From assembly GCF_016427535.1 (NCBI RefSeq), contig NZ_JAELXV010000001.1, forward strand, positions 1,488,001-1,552,000: DNA of 64,000 nt, written 5' to 3'. The translations under genes were made by a program, and so were the position numbers. Numbering within the stretch: position 1 is the stretch's first letter; each line of letters begins with the position of its first letter. Positions 32,799 through 41,528 of the stretch are shown here, in pieces. The notes beneath the pieces are model-generated. The model searched no databases and was not told the DNA's origin. It saw only the letters and a program-made list of their open reading frames with translations. The stretch comes from Hymenobacter sp. BT559. Its GTDB lineage: Bacteria; Bacteroidota; Bacteroidia; Cytophagales; Hymenobacteraceae.

Positions 32799-34133
32799 CT
32801 ACCCCCGCCGCAGCACCAGCACCCGCTGCGTATCCTCGGTTACTTTAAATCTATCATCGGGCCGCAGGCCTACCACCCAACAGATTTTGCCGTCGGCCGA
32901 GGTCAGCACCCGCACGTTGTCCTTGAGGTTGAGCGGGATTTTTTGGTCGATGAGAAAGTCGCTTAGCTTCTTCTTGCCTTTGAGCCCTAGGGGCATAAAC
33001 GTGTCGCCCTCCTGCCACTTGCGCAGCGTGAGCGGAAACTTCAGTTTGTCCGCATCGAGCGCCGTCGAGCCTTTGCCCTTCGGAATATCAAATGCGGCGG
33101 GGTCTATTTCGAGCAATTCCGCGGTAAGGCGCACGCCGTCGGCGCGCAGCTCGGGTTGCCCGGCCGCCAGCTGAAAAGTGCCAAAGCCGGCTAGCGAGCG
33201 GGGCGTAATCACGAGCTGGTCGCGGTCTTTTACCAAGCGGTGAGTGGGCGAGTCGAACTGCCGCCCGGCCGGGGCCTGAAAGGCCGCCACGATGTCCTTC
33301 ACCACTAGGTAGGAGAAGCCGAAAGGCCGCAGCAACTCGTGCAGCACCAGCGCAGTGGCGGCCGTTTTTTGCAGCGTGGCAATGCTGAGGTAGGTGGCCT
33401 CAGGCTCGTCGCGGCGGGCCTCAGCGGCGGTATCGGCCACGTAGCGGCGCACTATTTCCTCGGCCCCGCCCACGCGCTCGGCCGTGATACCTAGGGTGTT
33501 GTCTAGGTTGGGATTAATCTCGCGCAGCACGGGCAGCACCTGCTGGCGCAGGCGGTTGCGCTGGTACACGGGGCTGTCGTTGCTGGCGTCTTCGCGCCAG
33601 ATGAGGCGGTTTTCAACCACGTAGTCGTAGAGGTCGTCTTTGGCGCAGGGCAGCAGCGGGCGCACCACGTGGCCGTTCTTGGCCTGAATGCCGTGCAGCC
33701 CCGCCAGCCCGGTGCCGTGGGTGAGGTTGAGCAGCATGGTTTCGGCGGCGTCACGTTGGTGGTGGGCTGTGGCTATTACGGCCAGCCTCTCGCGCTCGCG
33801 CACGGCCTCAAACCAACGGTAGCGCAGCAGGCGCGCCGCCATCTGGGTCGAAATGTGCTCCTGCTCGGCGAAAGCTTTGGTCTGGAAAAACTCCACGAAG
33901 TAGGGCGCGTTGTACTGTTTGGCTAGCTTGCGCACAAACTGCTCGTCGGCATCGGCCTCCTCGCCACGCAGCCCAAAGTGGCAGTGTGCCACCGCCACCT
34001 GCACCCCTAGGCGGTGCAGCACGTCGAGCAGCACCACCGAGTCGAGCCCGCCGCTCACGGCCACCAGCACGGGGTCGGTAGTAAGGTTAAAAAGCTGATG
34101 TTCTTCGATGAACTGGCGAACCTGGTCGAGCAT
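32799..34133 (-). CDS. tilS: tRNA(Ile)-lysidine synthetase
   Basis: Adds lysine to C34 of the AUA-reading tRNA-Ile so that it is charged and decoded correctly. PP-loop motif AVSGGLDSVVLLDVLHRLG near residue 28, then AHCHFGLRGEEADADEQFV, ATAHHQRDAAETMLLNLTHG, and the C-terminal TilS domain ending KVTEDTQRVLVLRRG. 444 residues, normal for the long form. Essential housekeeping gene. Confidence 0.96.
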   Translation of the reverse strand: MLDQVRQFIEEHQLFNLTTDPVLVAVSGGLDSVVLLDVLHRLGVQVAVAHCHFGLRGEEADADEQFVRKLAKQYNAPYFVEFFQTKAFAEQEHISTQMAARLLRYRWFEAVRERERLAVIATAHHQRDAAETMLLNLTHGTGLAGLHGIQAKNGHVVRPLLPCAKDDLYDYVVENRLIWREDASNDSPVYQRNRLRQQVLPVLREINPNLDNTLGITAERVGGAEEIVRRYVADTAAEARRDEPEATYLSIATLQKTAATALVLHELLRPFGFSYLVVKDIVAAFQAPAGRQFDSPTHRLVKDRDQLVITPRSLAGFGTFQLAAGQPELRADGVRLTAELLEIDPAAFDIPKGKGSTALDADKLKFPLTLRKWQEGDTFMPLGLKGKKKLSDFLIDQKIPLNLKDNVRVLTSADGKICWVVGLRPDDRFKVTEDTQRVLVLRRG

Positions 34134-34302
34134 GAAAGCAGAAATAGATAGTGCCCGCTACGAGGGCAGCGGGCACCAAATAGTAGAAGTTGCAGCAAAA
34201 TTAATGGCTTTCGACGGGCGCCGGTTTAGGAACTGCCTAAACTAGCATCCATTCGAATATCGGTTTACTGCTTAAAGTAGAGCCTATATATCTAGTATCA
34301 GC

Positions 34303-34310
34303 TACATTTG
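34303..34310 (+). promoter_or_regulatory. -7 box TACATTTG upstream of lipoprotein gene
   Basis: Exact TAnnTTTG about 70 bases before the preferred ATG at 34379; no good -33 element is seen at the right spacing. Confidence 0.4.
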
Positions 34311-34378
34311 AATTACATAGCTCTAGCATGCTTACTAGGGCCGCCGACGCAGATTTAGCTCGTTTAAACTCGAAGTAC

Positions 34379-34951
34379 ATGAGAAAATTGATTCCTGTCC
34401 TAGTTGCAGCAGGCGCGCTTACTAGTTGCCAGAAAAGCACGCCCGAACCTAGTGAAGACACGATGGCTTTGCACGACCAGTTTCACGGCAAGTATCGCCT
34501 GGTGTCAGCTACAACTGAAACAGCAGTTGACCTGAATAGAGATGGACAGGCTTCTAAAGACTTGCTAAAGGAAATTCCTGACTTAACACTATCAGCCGGG
34601 CAGTTGATTTTGCTAATTCAGAATAATGCGAAGCTATTCAATCAGTTCTGGCCCCAGCCTAATGTAACGCGCGATTATCAGCAAAATAGCCCCGATTCGT
34701 TGACGGTACAAGGATATGCTGACCAAATGACGCCGCGATATTTTTCATTTGATAAGTCGGTAACGCACCTAGTAGTAGAGCCTGGCCCCGCCATATCAGT
34801 TGACGGTGACCGCTTTCCAGTACCCGAGGAAGTAACACTCGAAGGCAATGAGCAAATCCGAGTAGTTGTAAACCGACGGGTTTTCACTCGTCAAGGTTGG
34901 CGCTTCGTGCGCATTACCACGCGGTATAAGCGCTACACGATTATCACTTAA
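34379..34951 (+). CDS. hypothetical lipoprotein
   Basis: 190 residues. Signal and lipobox LTSC (MRKLIPVLVAAGALTSC) place it as a lipoprotein. The body reads HDQFHGKYRLVSATTETAVD, LNRDGQASKDLLKEIPDLTL and closes WRFVRITTRYKRYT; it resembles lipocalin-like small lipoproteins of Bacteroidota, with an EF-hand-like LNRDGQAS loop, but I cannot name a family. An ATG at 34328 would add 17 residues without a signal. Moderately AT-rich compared with neighbours. Confidence 0.75.
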   Translation: MRKLIPVLVAAGALTSCQKSTPEPSEDTMALHDQFHGKYRLVSATTETAVDLNRDGQASKDLLKEIPDLTLSAGQLILLIQNNAKLFNQFWPQPNVTRDYQQNSPDSLTVQGYADQMTPRYFSFDKSVTHLVVEPGPAISVDGDRFPVPEEVTLEGNEQIRVVVNRRVFTRQGWRFVRITTRYKRYTIIT

Positions 34952-34956
34952 AATTG

Positions 34957-35004
34957 TAGCTTCACTGCAGGCTTTGCTAAATAGGACCTCCCGCAGTGAA
35001 GCTA
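34957..35004. terminator. hairpin between convergent lipoprotein and accC
   Basis: Perfect 12-bp arms, 34957-34968 and 34993-35004, around a 24-base loop. No long T-run, so a terminator role is probable but not certain. Confidence 0.6.
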
Positions 35005-35010
35005 AAGTTT

Positions 35011-36522
35011 CTACCGCACCCCCAGTCGGTTCCGGCGCCAGCCCGAAGCGGTAGCTTCCGTGGTTTCGGCAGTCGCCACCGGCGTGGCCTGTTTCTTCTC
35101 ATTTAGCAGCATGGCTACTAGCGCCGCTGCTACTTGGGCAGTGCCTTCGTCGGGCATGCTGGGGGCCAGCACAGCAGGGCTGAAGTGGTCGCGGATGAAA
35201 TTTGTATCGAAGTTGCCGCTCACGAAAGCCGGGTGCTTGAGCACGAAAGTGCCAAAAGGCAGCGTGGTTTCGATGCCCGTAATCTGGTATTCGGCAATAG
35301 CGCGCAGCATGCGGTCGATAGCCTCCTGGCGGGTAGCGCCATAGGCCACCAGCTTGGCAATCATGGGGTCGTAATAAATCGGAATGTCCATGCCCTGCTC
35401 GAAGCCGTCATCGACGCGCACGCCGGGGCCCTGGGGGCGCACGTAGGTGGCCAGCCGGCCGATATCAGGCAGGAAGTTGTTTTGCGGGTCTTCGGCGTAC
35501 ACGCGCAGCTCCAGGGCGTGGCCATTGATGGCCAGGTCTTCCTGGCGGAAGGGCAGGGGCTGGCCCTCGGCTACCCGTATCTGCTCCTTCACTAGGTCGA
35601 GGCCCGTTATCATCTCCGTCACGGGGTGCTCGACTTGCAGGCGCGTGTTCATTTCGAGGAAGTAGAAGCGGTGCTGGTCGTCGAGCAAAAACTCGACGGT
35701 GCCGGCCCCGGCGTACTGGCAGGCGCGGGCCACTTCCACGGCGCAGCGGCCCATTTCGGCGCGCAGCTCGGGCGTGAGCACCGACGAAGGCGCTTCCTCA
35801 ATCACTTTCTGGTGGCGGCGCTGAATCGAGCATTCACGCTCGAACAGGTGCACAATATTGCCGTGCTCATCACCTAGGACCTGAATCTCGATGTGGCGCG
35901 GCCCGGTCACGAACTTTTCGATGAACACGGCCCCGTCGCCAAACGCTGAGGTGGCCTCGCTCACGGCTAGCTGCATCTGCTCCTCAAACTCGTCGGCGTT
36001 GTGTACCAGGCGCATACCCTTGCCGCCACCGCCCGCCGAGGCTTTTATCAGGATGGGAAAGCCGACTTCCTGAGCAATTTGCTTGGCCGCTTCCACGTCC
36101 GAAATAGCCTCGTCGGTGCCCGGCACCAGCGGAATGTTGTAGGCTTTTACCGTTTGCTTGGCCGAGAGCTTGTCGCCCATCAGCTCCATCGCTTCAGGGC
36201 TGGGTCCTACAAAAATCAGCCCGGCGTCGCGCACGGCGCGGGCAAAGCCGGCATTTTCGGAGAGGAAACCATAGCCGGGGTGAATGGCATCGACGCCTAG
36301 GTCCTTGCAGACTTCAATAATCTTGTCGCCCCGCAAATAACTCTGGGCCGAAGCGGGCGGGCCGACGCATACGGCCTCGTCGGCGTAGCGCACATGGGGC
36401 GAGAGGCGGTCGGCCTCCGAGTAGATGGCCACCGTGGCGATGCCCATTTCGCGGGCCGAGCGCAGCACGCGCAGCGCGATTTCGCCGCGGTTGGCAACCA
36501 GGAGCTTAGCTATTTTTTTCAT
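35011..36522 (-). CDS. accC: biotin carboxylase
   Basis: ATP-dependent carboxylation of biotin carrier protein for acetyl- or propionyl-CoA carboxylase. 503 residues: LLVANRGEIALRVLRSAREM, the ATP-grasp glycine loop KASAGGGGKGMRLV, catalytic region FLEMNTRLQVEHPVTEMITG and the biotin carboxylase C-terminal domain. About 50 extra residues at the end (ALVAMLLNEKKQA... SGWRRNRLGVR) are as in the acyl-CoA carboxylase type rather than E. coli AccC. No carrier or carboxyltransferase gene is adjacent, so its exact complex is unknown. Confidence 0.93.
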   Translation of the reverse strand: MKKIAKLLVANRGEIALRVLRSAREMGIATVAIYSEADRLSPHVRYADEAVCVGPPASAQSYLRGDKIIEVCKDLGVDAIHPGYGFLSENAGFARAVRDAGLIFVGPSPEAMELMGDKLSAKQTVKAYNIPLVPGTDEAISDVEAAKQIAQEVGFPILIKASAGGGGKGMRLVHNADEFEEQMQLAVSEATSAFGDGAVFIEKFVTGPRHIEIQVLGDEHGNIVHLFERECSIQRRHQKVIEEAPSSVLTPELRAEMGRCAVEVARACQYAGAGTVEFLLDDQHRFYFLEMNTRLQVEHPVTEMITGLDLVKEQIRVAEGQPLPFRQEDLAINGHALELRVYAEDPQNNFLPDIGRLATYVRPQGPGVRVDDGFEQGMDIPIYYDPMIAKLVAYGATRQEAIDRMLRAIAEYQITGIETTLPFGTFVLKHPAFVSGNFDTNFIRDHFSPAVLAPSMPDEGTAQVAAALVAMLLNEKKQATPVATAETTEATASGWRRNRLGVR

Positions 36523-36534
36523 GGGTGGGGGAGG

Positions 36535-36605
36535 GTAGCGCGAGCTTTTAGCCCGCGATGCGTGAGGTCAATACAATATTCGGGCGGACTAAAAGGCCGC
36601 GCTAC
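36535..36605. repeat. inverted repeat upstream of accC
   Basis: Arms 36535-36557 and 36581-36605 (GTAGCGCG..CTTTTAG..CCGC and its complement) pair with a few mismatches. Lies in the divergent region between accC and the serine-palmitoyltransferase-type gene, in the probable accC leader. Confidence 0.65.
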
Positions 36606-36703
36606 GGGCTGCAAAGAAAACCCTGCCGCCCGGCCTTACGTCAAAAGCCACCTGCGCAGGGTTGCGCCAATGCCCAAATTATGCACATAGCCGGGGGCAG
36701 ACT

Positions 36704-36711
36704 TATCTTTG
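36704..36711 (+). promoter_or_regulatory. -7 box TATCTTTG
   Basis: Exact TAnnTTTG on the plus strand, about 78 bases before the GTG of the aminotransferase-type gene; -33 element not clear. Confidence 0.4.
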
Positions 36712-36788
36712 CCAATTAACCATTTAACCGGTTCGCCTGCCTGGGCTCGTCGGTTTCGCTCTTTTTACCTTATTCCCCAAGTTTTTCA

Positions 36789-38027
36789 GTGGATATTTTC
36801 GACCGCGTTACGGCCAATCGGGGCCCACTGGGCTCGCACTCGCACTACGCCCACGGCTACTTCACGTTTCCTAAGCTCGAAGGCGAGATTAAGCCCCGCA
36901 TGCAGTTCCGCGGGAAAGAAGTGCTCACCTGGAGCCTCAACAACTACCTAGGGCTGGCCAACCACCCTGAAGTGCGCCAGGCCGATACCGAAGGCGCCGC
37001 CGAGTTTGGCATGGCTTACCCCATGGGCGCCCGCATCATGAGCGGCAACTCGACCCTGCACGAGCAGCTCGAAAACGAGCTGGCCGAGTTCGTGAACAAG
37101 CCCAGCGCGCTGCTGCTCAACTTTGGCTACCAAGGCGTGGTGAGCATCATCGACTCGCTGGTGAGTCGCCACGACGCCATCGTGTACGATGCTGAGTCGC
37201 ATGCCTGCATCATCGACGGCGTGCGCCTGCACCAGGGCAAGCGCTTCGTGTTTCCGCACAACGATATTGAGAACCTAGAGAAGCAGCTGGAGCGCGCCAA
37301 GCGCCTCACCGACGAAACCGGCGGCGGCATCCTGGTGATTACCGAAGGCATGTTTGGCATGTCGGGCAACCTCGGCAAGCTGCGCGAAATCGTGAAGCTG
37401 AAAGAGAAGTACAACTTCCGCATCTTCGTTGACGACGCCCACGGTTTTGGCACCCTAGGGCCCACCGGCGCGGGCACGGCTGAACATTTGGGCGTGCAAG
37501 AGGGTGTAGACCTGATTTTTTACACCTTCGCCAAGAGCATGGCCAGCATTGGTGCGTTCGTAGCCGGCCCTGAAGGCGTTATTGAATATTTGCGTTATAA
37601 CATGCGCAGCCAGATTTTCGCCAAATCGCTGCCTATGCCGCTCGTAATTGGTGCCCTGAAGCGCCTAGAGCTAATTCGCAACCACCCCGAGTACCGCGAA
37701 AACCTCTGGACCATCGTGCGCGCCCTACAAAGCGGCCTGCGCGAAAAAGGCTTCAACATCGGCACCACCGAGTCGCCGGTAACGCCGGTGTTCCTCAACG
37801 GGCAGATTCCTGACGCTACGGCGCTCACGTTCGATTTGCGTGAGAATCACGGCATTTTCTGCTCTATTGTCGTTTACCCGGTCGTGCCCAAGGGCGTGAT
37901 TATGCTGCGCCTCATCCCCACGGCCGTGCATACGCTGGCCGACGTGCAGGAAACCATCACTGCTTTCGAGGCCATCGCGGCCAAACTCGACAAAGGCCTC
38001 TACAGCAAGCAGCCCGCAACTACCTAA
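36789..38027 (+). CDS. serine palmitoyltransferase-type PLP enzyme
   Basis: PLP-dependent alpha-oxoamine synthase family: condenses an acyl-CoA with an amino acid. 412 residues: SLNNYLGLANHPEV, LLNFGYQGVV, the PLP Asp/His in DDAHGFGTLGPTGAGTAEHL, and the Lys in FYTFAKSMASIGAFVAGPEG. Members in Bacteroidota with this KSMASIGAF motif are serine palmitoyltransferases that start sphingolipid synthesis, though a 2-amino-3-ketobutyrate or KAPA synthase role cannot be excluded from sequence. GTG start. Single gene. Confidence 0.88.
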   Translation: MDIFDRVTANRGPLGSHSHYAHGYFTFPKLEGEIKPRMQFRGKEVLTWSLNNYLGLANHPEVRQADTEGAAEFGMAYPMGARIMSGNSTLHEQLENELAEFVNKPSALLLNFGYQGVVSIIDSLVSRHDAIVYDAESHACIIDGVRLHQGKRFVFPHNDIENLEKQLERAKRLTDETGGGILVITEGMFGMSGNLGKLREIVKLKEKYNFRIFVDDAHGFGTLGPTGAGTAEHLGVQEGVDLIFYTFAKSMASIGAFVAGPEGVIEYLRYNMRSQIFAKSLPMPLVIGALKRLELIRNHPEYRENLWTIVRALQSGLREKGFNIGTTESPVTPVFLNGQIPDATALTFDLRENHGIFCSIVVYPVVPKGVIMLRLIPTAVHTLADVQETITAFEAIAAKLDKGLYSKQPATT

Positions 38028-38055
38028 AGCAGGCACGCAGCCGCTATTTTGCTCC

Positions 38056-38088
38056 AAAGCCGGCTACTCCAGTGAGTAGCCGGCTTTT
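38056..38088 (+). terminator. terminator after the serine-palmitoyltransferase-type gene
   Basis: 14-bp stem 38056-38069/38074-38087 followed by T-run. Confidence 0.9.
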
Positions 38089-38204
38089 TGTTTTGGTACT
38101 TTTTGAAGGTAAAAAGCTGCTTCGAAACTCATTGCGAAATCATTTTGCAGAAAAAAAACGGCCTTCTGACGCTAGAAATGCAGTTTTAATTAAAACTGGA
38201 AAAA

Positions 38205-38235
38205 TTTGCTTGCGTAGAAAGCGCCTGTATATTAG
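38205..38235 (+). promoter_or_regulatory. promoter of the histone-like gene
   Basis: TTTG at 38205-38208, 19-base spacer, TATATTAG at 38228-38235. The predicted leader is about 44 bases, in an A+T-rich stretch, fitting a well-expressed gene. Confidence 0.6.
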
Positions 38236-38285
38236 GGCCGCGTAAGCACAATTTTCTTTTCTCACCCATTTCCAACCCATAGTTC

Positions 38286-38555
38286 ATGGCTAACCCTTTC
38301 AACAAAATCAAGGACCTTGTTGCCTCGCTGGAAGACGACTTCGAAAAAGCGTATGACAAGCACAATGCTGCTGCCGGCACCCGCGTACGTAAGGGCATGC
38401 AGGAGCTGAAGACCATGGCACAGGACATCCGCCTGGAAGTGCAGAATCAGAAAAACGCCGCCAAGGATGGCTCGGCTGACTCGACCGCTAAAGCTGCTCC
38501 GGCTGCTAAAGCTGCTCCCGCCGCCAAGAAGGCTGCCCCTGCTAAGAAGAAGTAA
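38286..38555 (+). CDS. histone H1-like DNA-binding protein
   Basis: 89 residues. A helical N-terminus (FNKIKDLVASLEDDFEKAYD, then GTRVRKGMQELKTMAQDIR) is followed by a lysine/alanine/proline tail with repeated KAAPA units (about 62-89). This layout is the Hc1-type histone-H1-like family of Bacteroidota and Chlamydiae; such proteins coat DNA and compact the nucleoid. Own promoter and terminator, so an independent gene. Confidence 0.92.
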   Translation: MANPFNKIKDLVASLEDDFEKAYDKHNAAAGTRVRKGMQELKTMAQDIRLEVQNQKNAAKDGSADSTAKAAPAAKAAPAAKKAAPAKKK

Positions 38556-38616
38556 GTCTGAGCCACAGAGTTGGCGGATTTTTCGGATGACGCGGATTCT
38601 GTGGACGGTTTACAAT

Positions 38617-38648
38617 AAAAAAAGCCCCGCTGCCAGCGGGGCTTTTTT
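38617..38648. terminator. bidirectional terminator
   Basis: Stem AGCCCCGCT/AGCGGGGCT with A- and T-tracts on both sides; serves the histone-like gene and the convergent tyrS. Confidence 0.9.
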
Positions 38649-38682
38649 GTGGGCTGTCTGGCCACCGCCTAAAACGGTGCGC

Positions 38683-39981
38683 CTAGGTAAGCTCTACCAG
38701 GTAGTAGTCTTTCTTACCCTTTTTCACTACCAGATACTTGTCGTGCAGTAGGGGCAGCTCGGTCACGGGCGCCTCGGGCGAAGTGAGCTTATTACCGTTT
38801 ACCGACAAGCCATTGGCCTTTACCAGCTTGCGTACCTCGCCGCGCGAGGGCAGAATTTGCTGGTCGGTGGTTTCGCTGAGCAGCACGGCCACGTTGAGGT
38901 CGGCCACATCGGTGCGGGGCACGCGCAGGTGCGGCACGCCCGCAAACACGTCGAGCAGCGTAGCCTCGTCGAGTGCACCTAGGTCGCCTTTGCCAAACAA
39001 TACTTCCGACGCCGCCACGGCAGCCTCGTAGGCCGCTTGCGAGTGCACCCGGATGGTTACGTCTTTGGCTAGGGCTTTTTGCAGCGTCTTCAGGCCGGGG
39101 TTTTGGGCATGCTCGGCCTCAATGGCTTCAATTTCTTCCTGGTTGAGCAAGGTAAATACGCGAATAAGACGCGGCGCATCAACGTCTTCGGAGCGCAGGA
39201 AGAACTGGTAGAACTGGTAGGGCGACGTCAGGTTGGGGTCGAGCCACACGGTACCGGTTTCCGACTTGCCGTACTTGGTGCCGTCGGCCTTGGTGATGAG
39301 CTTGCCGGTGAGGGCGTAGGCCTTGCCCTCGCCGTCGGTGATGCGGCGCAGCAGCTCGGTGCCGGTCGTGATGTTGCCCCACTGGTCGCTGGCGCCCATT
39401 TGTAGAGTGCAGCCCAGCGTTTTGTAGAGGTGCACGAAGTCGTAGCCCTGCAGCAGTTGGTAGCTAAACTCGGTGTAGCTGAGGCCATCGGCCGTGTCGC
39501 CCTCGGCTGGGTTGATGCGGCGCTTCACCGAGTCCTTGGCCATCATATAGTTGACGGTGAGATGCTTGCCAACTTCACGCAAGAACTGCAAGTAGCCAAA
39601 CTCCTTAAACCAGTCGTAGTTATTAACGAGCACCGCGCCGGTGGGCGAGTCGTTGAAATCCAGGAATTTTTCGAGCTGGGCGCGAATGCCGGCTTGGTTG
39701 ACGCGCAGGGCGTTTTCATCCAAGAAATTGCGCTCGGCCGACTTACCACTGGGGTCGCCTATCATGCCGGTGGCGCCGCCCACCAGGGCCACCGGGCGGT
39801 GGCCGGCGCGCTGCAGGTGCACGAGCAGCATAATAGTGGCTAGGTTGCCGATGTGCAGCGAAGCCGCCGTGGGGTCGAAGCCGATGTAGCCCGACACGGG
39901 CGCGGCGCTGGCCAGGTGCTCGGCGGTGCCGGGCATGGCATCGTGGTACATGCCGCGCCAGGTTAGTTCTTCAATTAACAT
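38683..39981 (-). CDS. tyrS: tyrosyl-tRNA synthetase
   Basis: Charges tRNA-Tyr. Class I synthetase with the HIGH-like motif [10 protein letters not shown], tyrosine-site GASDQWGNI and the KMSKS-like motif [10 protein letters not shown]-terminal S4-type domain ([18 protein letters not shown]...). 432 residues. The ATG lies inside the left arm of an inverted repeat shared with the divergent holA. Confidence 0.96.
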   Translation of the reverse strand: MLIEELTWRGMYHDAMPGTAEHLASAAPVSGYIGFDPTAASLHIGNLATIMLLVHLQRAGHRPVALVGGATGMIGDPSGKSAERNFLDENALRVNQAGIRAQLEKFLDFNDSPTGAVLVNNYDWFKEFGYLQFLREVGKHLTVNYMMAKDSVKRRINPAEGDTADGLSYTEFSYQLLQGYDFVHLYKTLGCTLQMGASDQWGNITTGTELLRRITDGEGKAYALTGKLITKADGTKYGKSETGTVWLDPNLTSPYQFYQFFLRSEDVDAPRLIRVFTLLNQEEIEAIEAEHAQNPGLKTLQKALAKDVTIRVHSQAAYEAAVAASEVLFGKGDLGALDEATLLDVFAGVPHLRVPRTDVADLNVAVLLSETTDQQILPSRGEVRKLVKANGLSVNGNKLTSPEAPVTELPLLHDKYLVVKKGKKDYYLVELT

Positions 39982-40123
39982 TTATCAATTAACAATTAAC
40001 AGTTGCCTGCTTGCCCTTTACGGAGCGGTAGAATCGTGGCAAAGTTAGCCTAGGAGTAACTTCGTATGATTCGGCAGACCAGCCTCTGCCTATTGTTAAA
40101 TGTTAATTGATAATTGATAATTG
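39972..40123. repeat. inverted repeat of TTAATTGATAA words spanning both start codons
   Basis: Left arm 39972-40001 and right arm 40092-40123, made of tandem CAATTAAC/TTAATTGAT words, pair imperfectly across a 90-base loop. The left arm contains the tyrS ATG (39979-39981) and the right arm ends at the holA TTG (40121-40123). Confidence 0.75.
40040..40047 (-). promoter_or_regulatory. -7 box TAACTTTG for tyrS
   Basis: Exact TAnnTTTG on the minus strand in the loop of the repeat, about 60 bases before the tyrS ATG. Confidence 0.4.
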
Positions 40124-41173
40124 AATACCGACGCCGACGCCATCTTGAAAGCCGTGCAGCAGCGGCAGTTTCAGCCGGTGTATTTTTTGCAGGGCGAGGA
40201 GCCGTATTTTATTGATACGGTGGCCGATGCGCTCGAAGGTGCTGTCTTGCCCGAAAGCGAGCGCAGCTTCAACCAAACCGTGCTCTATGGCAAGGACACC
40301 GACGCGGCGGGCATCCTAGGGCAGGCCAAGCGCTTCCCGATGATGAGCGACTACTCGGTGGTCATCGTGAAAGAAGCACAGGCCGTGGCCGACCTGGAAA
40401 GCGAAAAAGCTTGGCCGTTTCTCGAAGCCTACCTCAAAAACCCGCTCGCCAGCACTGTGCTGGTGCTGTGCTACAAGCACAAAACCCTCGACAGCCGCAA
40501 GAAGCTGGGCAAGCTGCTGGCTGCCGCCCCCGGCGTGGCCCTCATGACGAGCAAAAAGCTCTACGACAACCAAATACCGCAGTGGCTGGGCGGCTACGTG
40601 CGCCAGCGCAAGCAGCAGATTACGCCCGGCGCCACGGCCCTGCTGGCCGAGTACATCGGGGCCGACCTAGGGCGCCTAGCCAACGAGGTGAACAAGCTGC
40701 TGCTCAACGTGAAGCAGGGCCAGGCCATCGACGAAGACCTGGTGCAGCGCATGGTGGGCATCAGCAAAGACTACAACATCTTTGAGCTGCAGCGGGCGCT
40801 GGTAACGCGCGACGTGCTGAAGGCCAACCGCATCCTGACGCACTTCGCCGCCAATCCCAAGGCCAACCCGCTCATTCCGAACCTGACGCTGCTCTTCAAC
40901 TTCTTCACGCGGCTGCTGATGCTACACCAGGCCGGCCCCAACCCCTCGGACAGCGACATGCAGAAAATGGGCATCAACAAGTTTGCCCAGAAGGAGTACC
41001 AGTTGGCCCAGCGGCAGTTCAGCCCCGAGCGCACGATGGACCTTATTCACCTCATCCGGCGGGCCGATGCGCAGAGCAAAGGCATCGAGAGCGGCAGCAT
41101 GGATGAGGGCGAAATCTTGCGCGAGCTGGTGTGGCTCATCTTACACCCCGTGCCAGTGGCCGCGGTGGGGTAA
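40121..41173 (+). CDS. holA: DNA polymerase III subunit delta
   Basis: Clamp-loader subunit that opens the sliding clamp. 350 residues: the family opening ILKAVQQRQFQPVYFLQGEEPYFID, Rossmann/AAA-like domain without a P-loop, and the helical collar (MVGISKDYNIFELQRAL, LIPNLTLLFNFFTRLL). The only start consistent with the family length is TTG at 40121, which sits in a repeat arm. Divergent from tyrS. Confidence 0.93.
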   Translation: MNTDADAILKAVQQRQFQPVYFLQGEEPYFIDTVADALEGAVLPESERSFNQTVLYGKDTDAAGILGQAKRFPMMSDYSVVIVKEAQAVADLESEKAWPFLEAYLKNPLASTVLVLCYKHKTLDSRKKLGKLLAAAPGVALMTSKKLYDNQIPQWLGGYVRQRKQQITPGATALLAEYIGADLGRLANEVNKLLLNVKQGQAIDEDLVQRMVGISKDYNIFELQRALVTRDVLKANRILTHFAANPKANPLIPNLTLLFNFFTRLLMLHQAGPNPSDSDMQKMGINKFAQKEYQLAQRQFSPERTMDLIHLIRRADAQSKGIESGSMDEGEILRELVWLILHPVPVAAVG

Positions 41174-41231
41174 CGCGGCCGGCCCTAGGTGCGTAGAAAG
41201 CGGGTATTCACCCTTCAACCTGCTTTCACTC

Positions 41232-41423
41232 ATGAGCGATAACCAACCGAGCGGCACCCTAGGGGGCATGCTATCCAGCCTATTTGGCCGCCGCAACGCC
41301 GAAGACAACACCGAGAACCGCAGCTTCTCTTCCAAGCACAAAATCCTGAGCGGCGCCCTGTTAGCCGCTGGCGCTGCCTACCTCTACAAGCGCGCTAAAA
41401 ACAAGCAAACGATGCTGGGCTAG
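41232..41423 (+). CDS. 63-residue protein with GALLAAG module
   Basis: A short gene starting MSDNQPSGTLGGMLSSLFGR, with a hydrophobic segment HKILSGALLAAGAAYLYKR near the C-terminus. The same segment occurs in the two PA2169-type proteins at 42406 and 43331. Probably a small membrane or membrane-associated protein; function unknown. Followed by a terminator. Confidence 0.8.
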   Translation: MSDNQPSGTLGGMLSSLFGRRNAEDNTENRSFSSKHKILSGALLAAGAAYLYKRAKNKQTMLG

Positions 41424-41444
41424 TAGCCAAGTAGCTACGTGACA

Positions 41445-41493
41445 AAAGCCCCGCCGGACGTGCCCCTTCAAACGGCGCGTCCGGCGGGGCTTT
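41445..41493 (+). terminator. terminator after the 63-residue gene
   Basis: Perfect 16-bp stem 41445-41460/41478-41493 with A/T tracts. Confidence 0.9.
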
Positions 41494-41528
41494 CTACTGC
41501 ATTTTTGCGGCCTCGTAGCCTCATTTAT

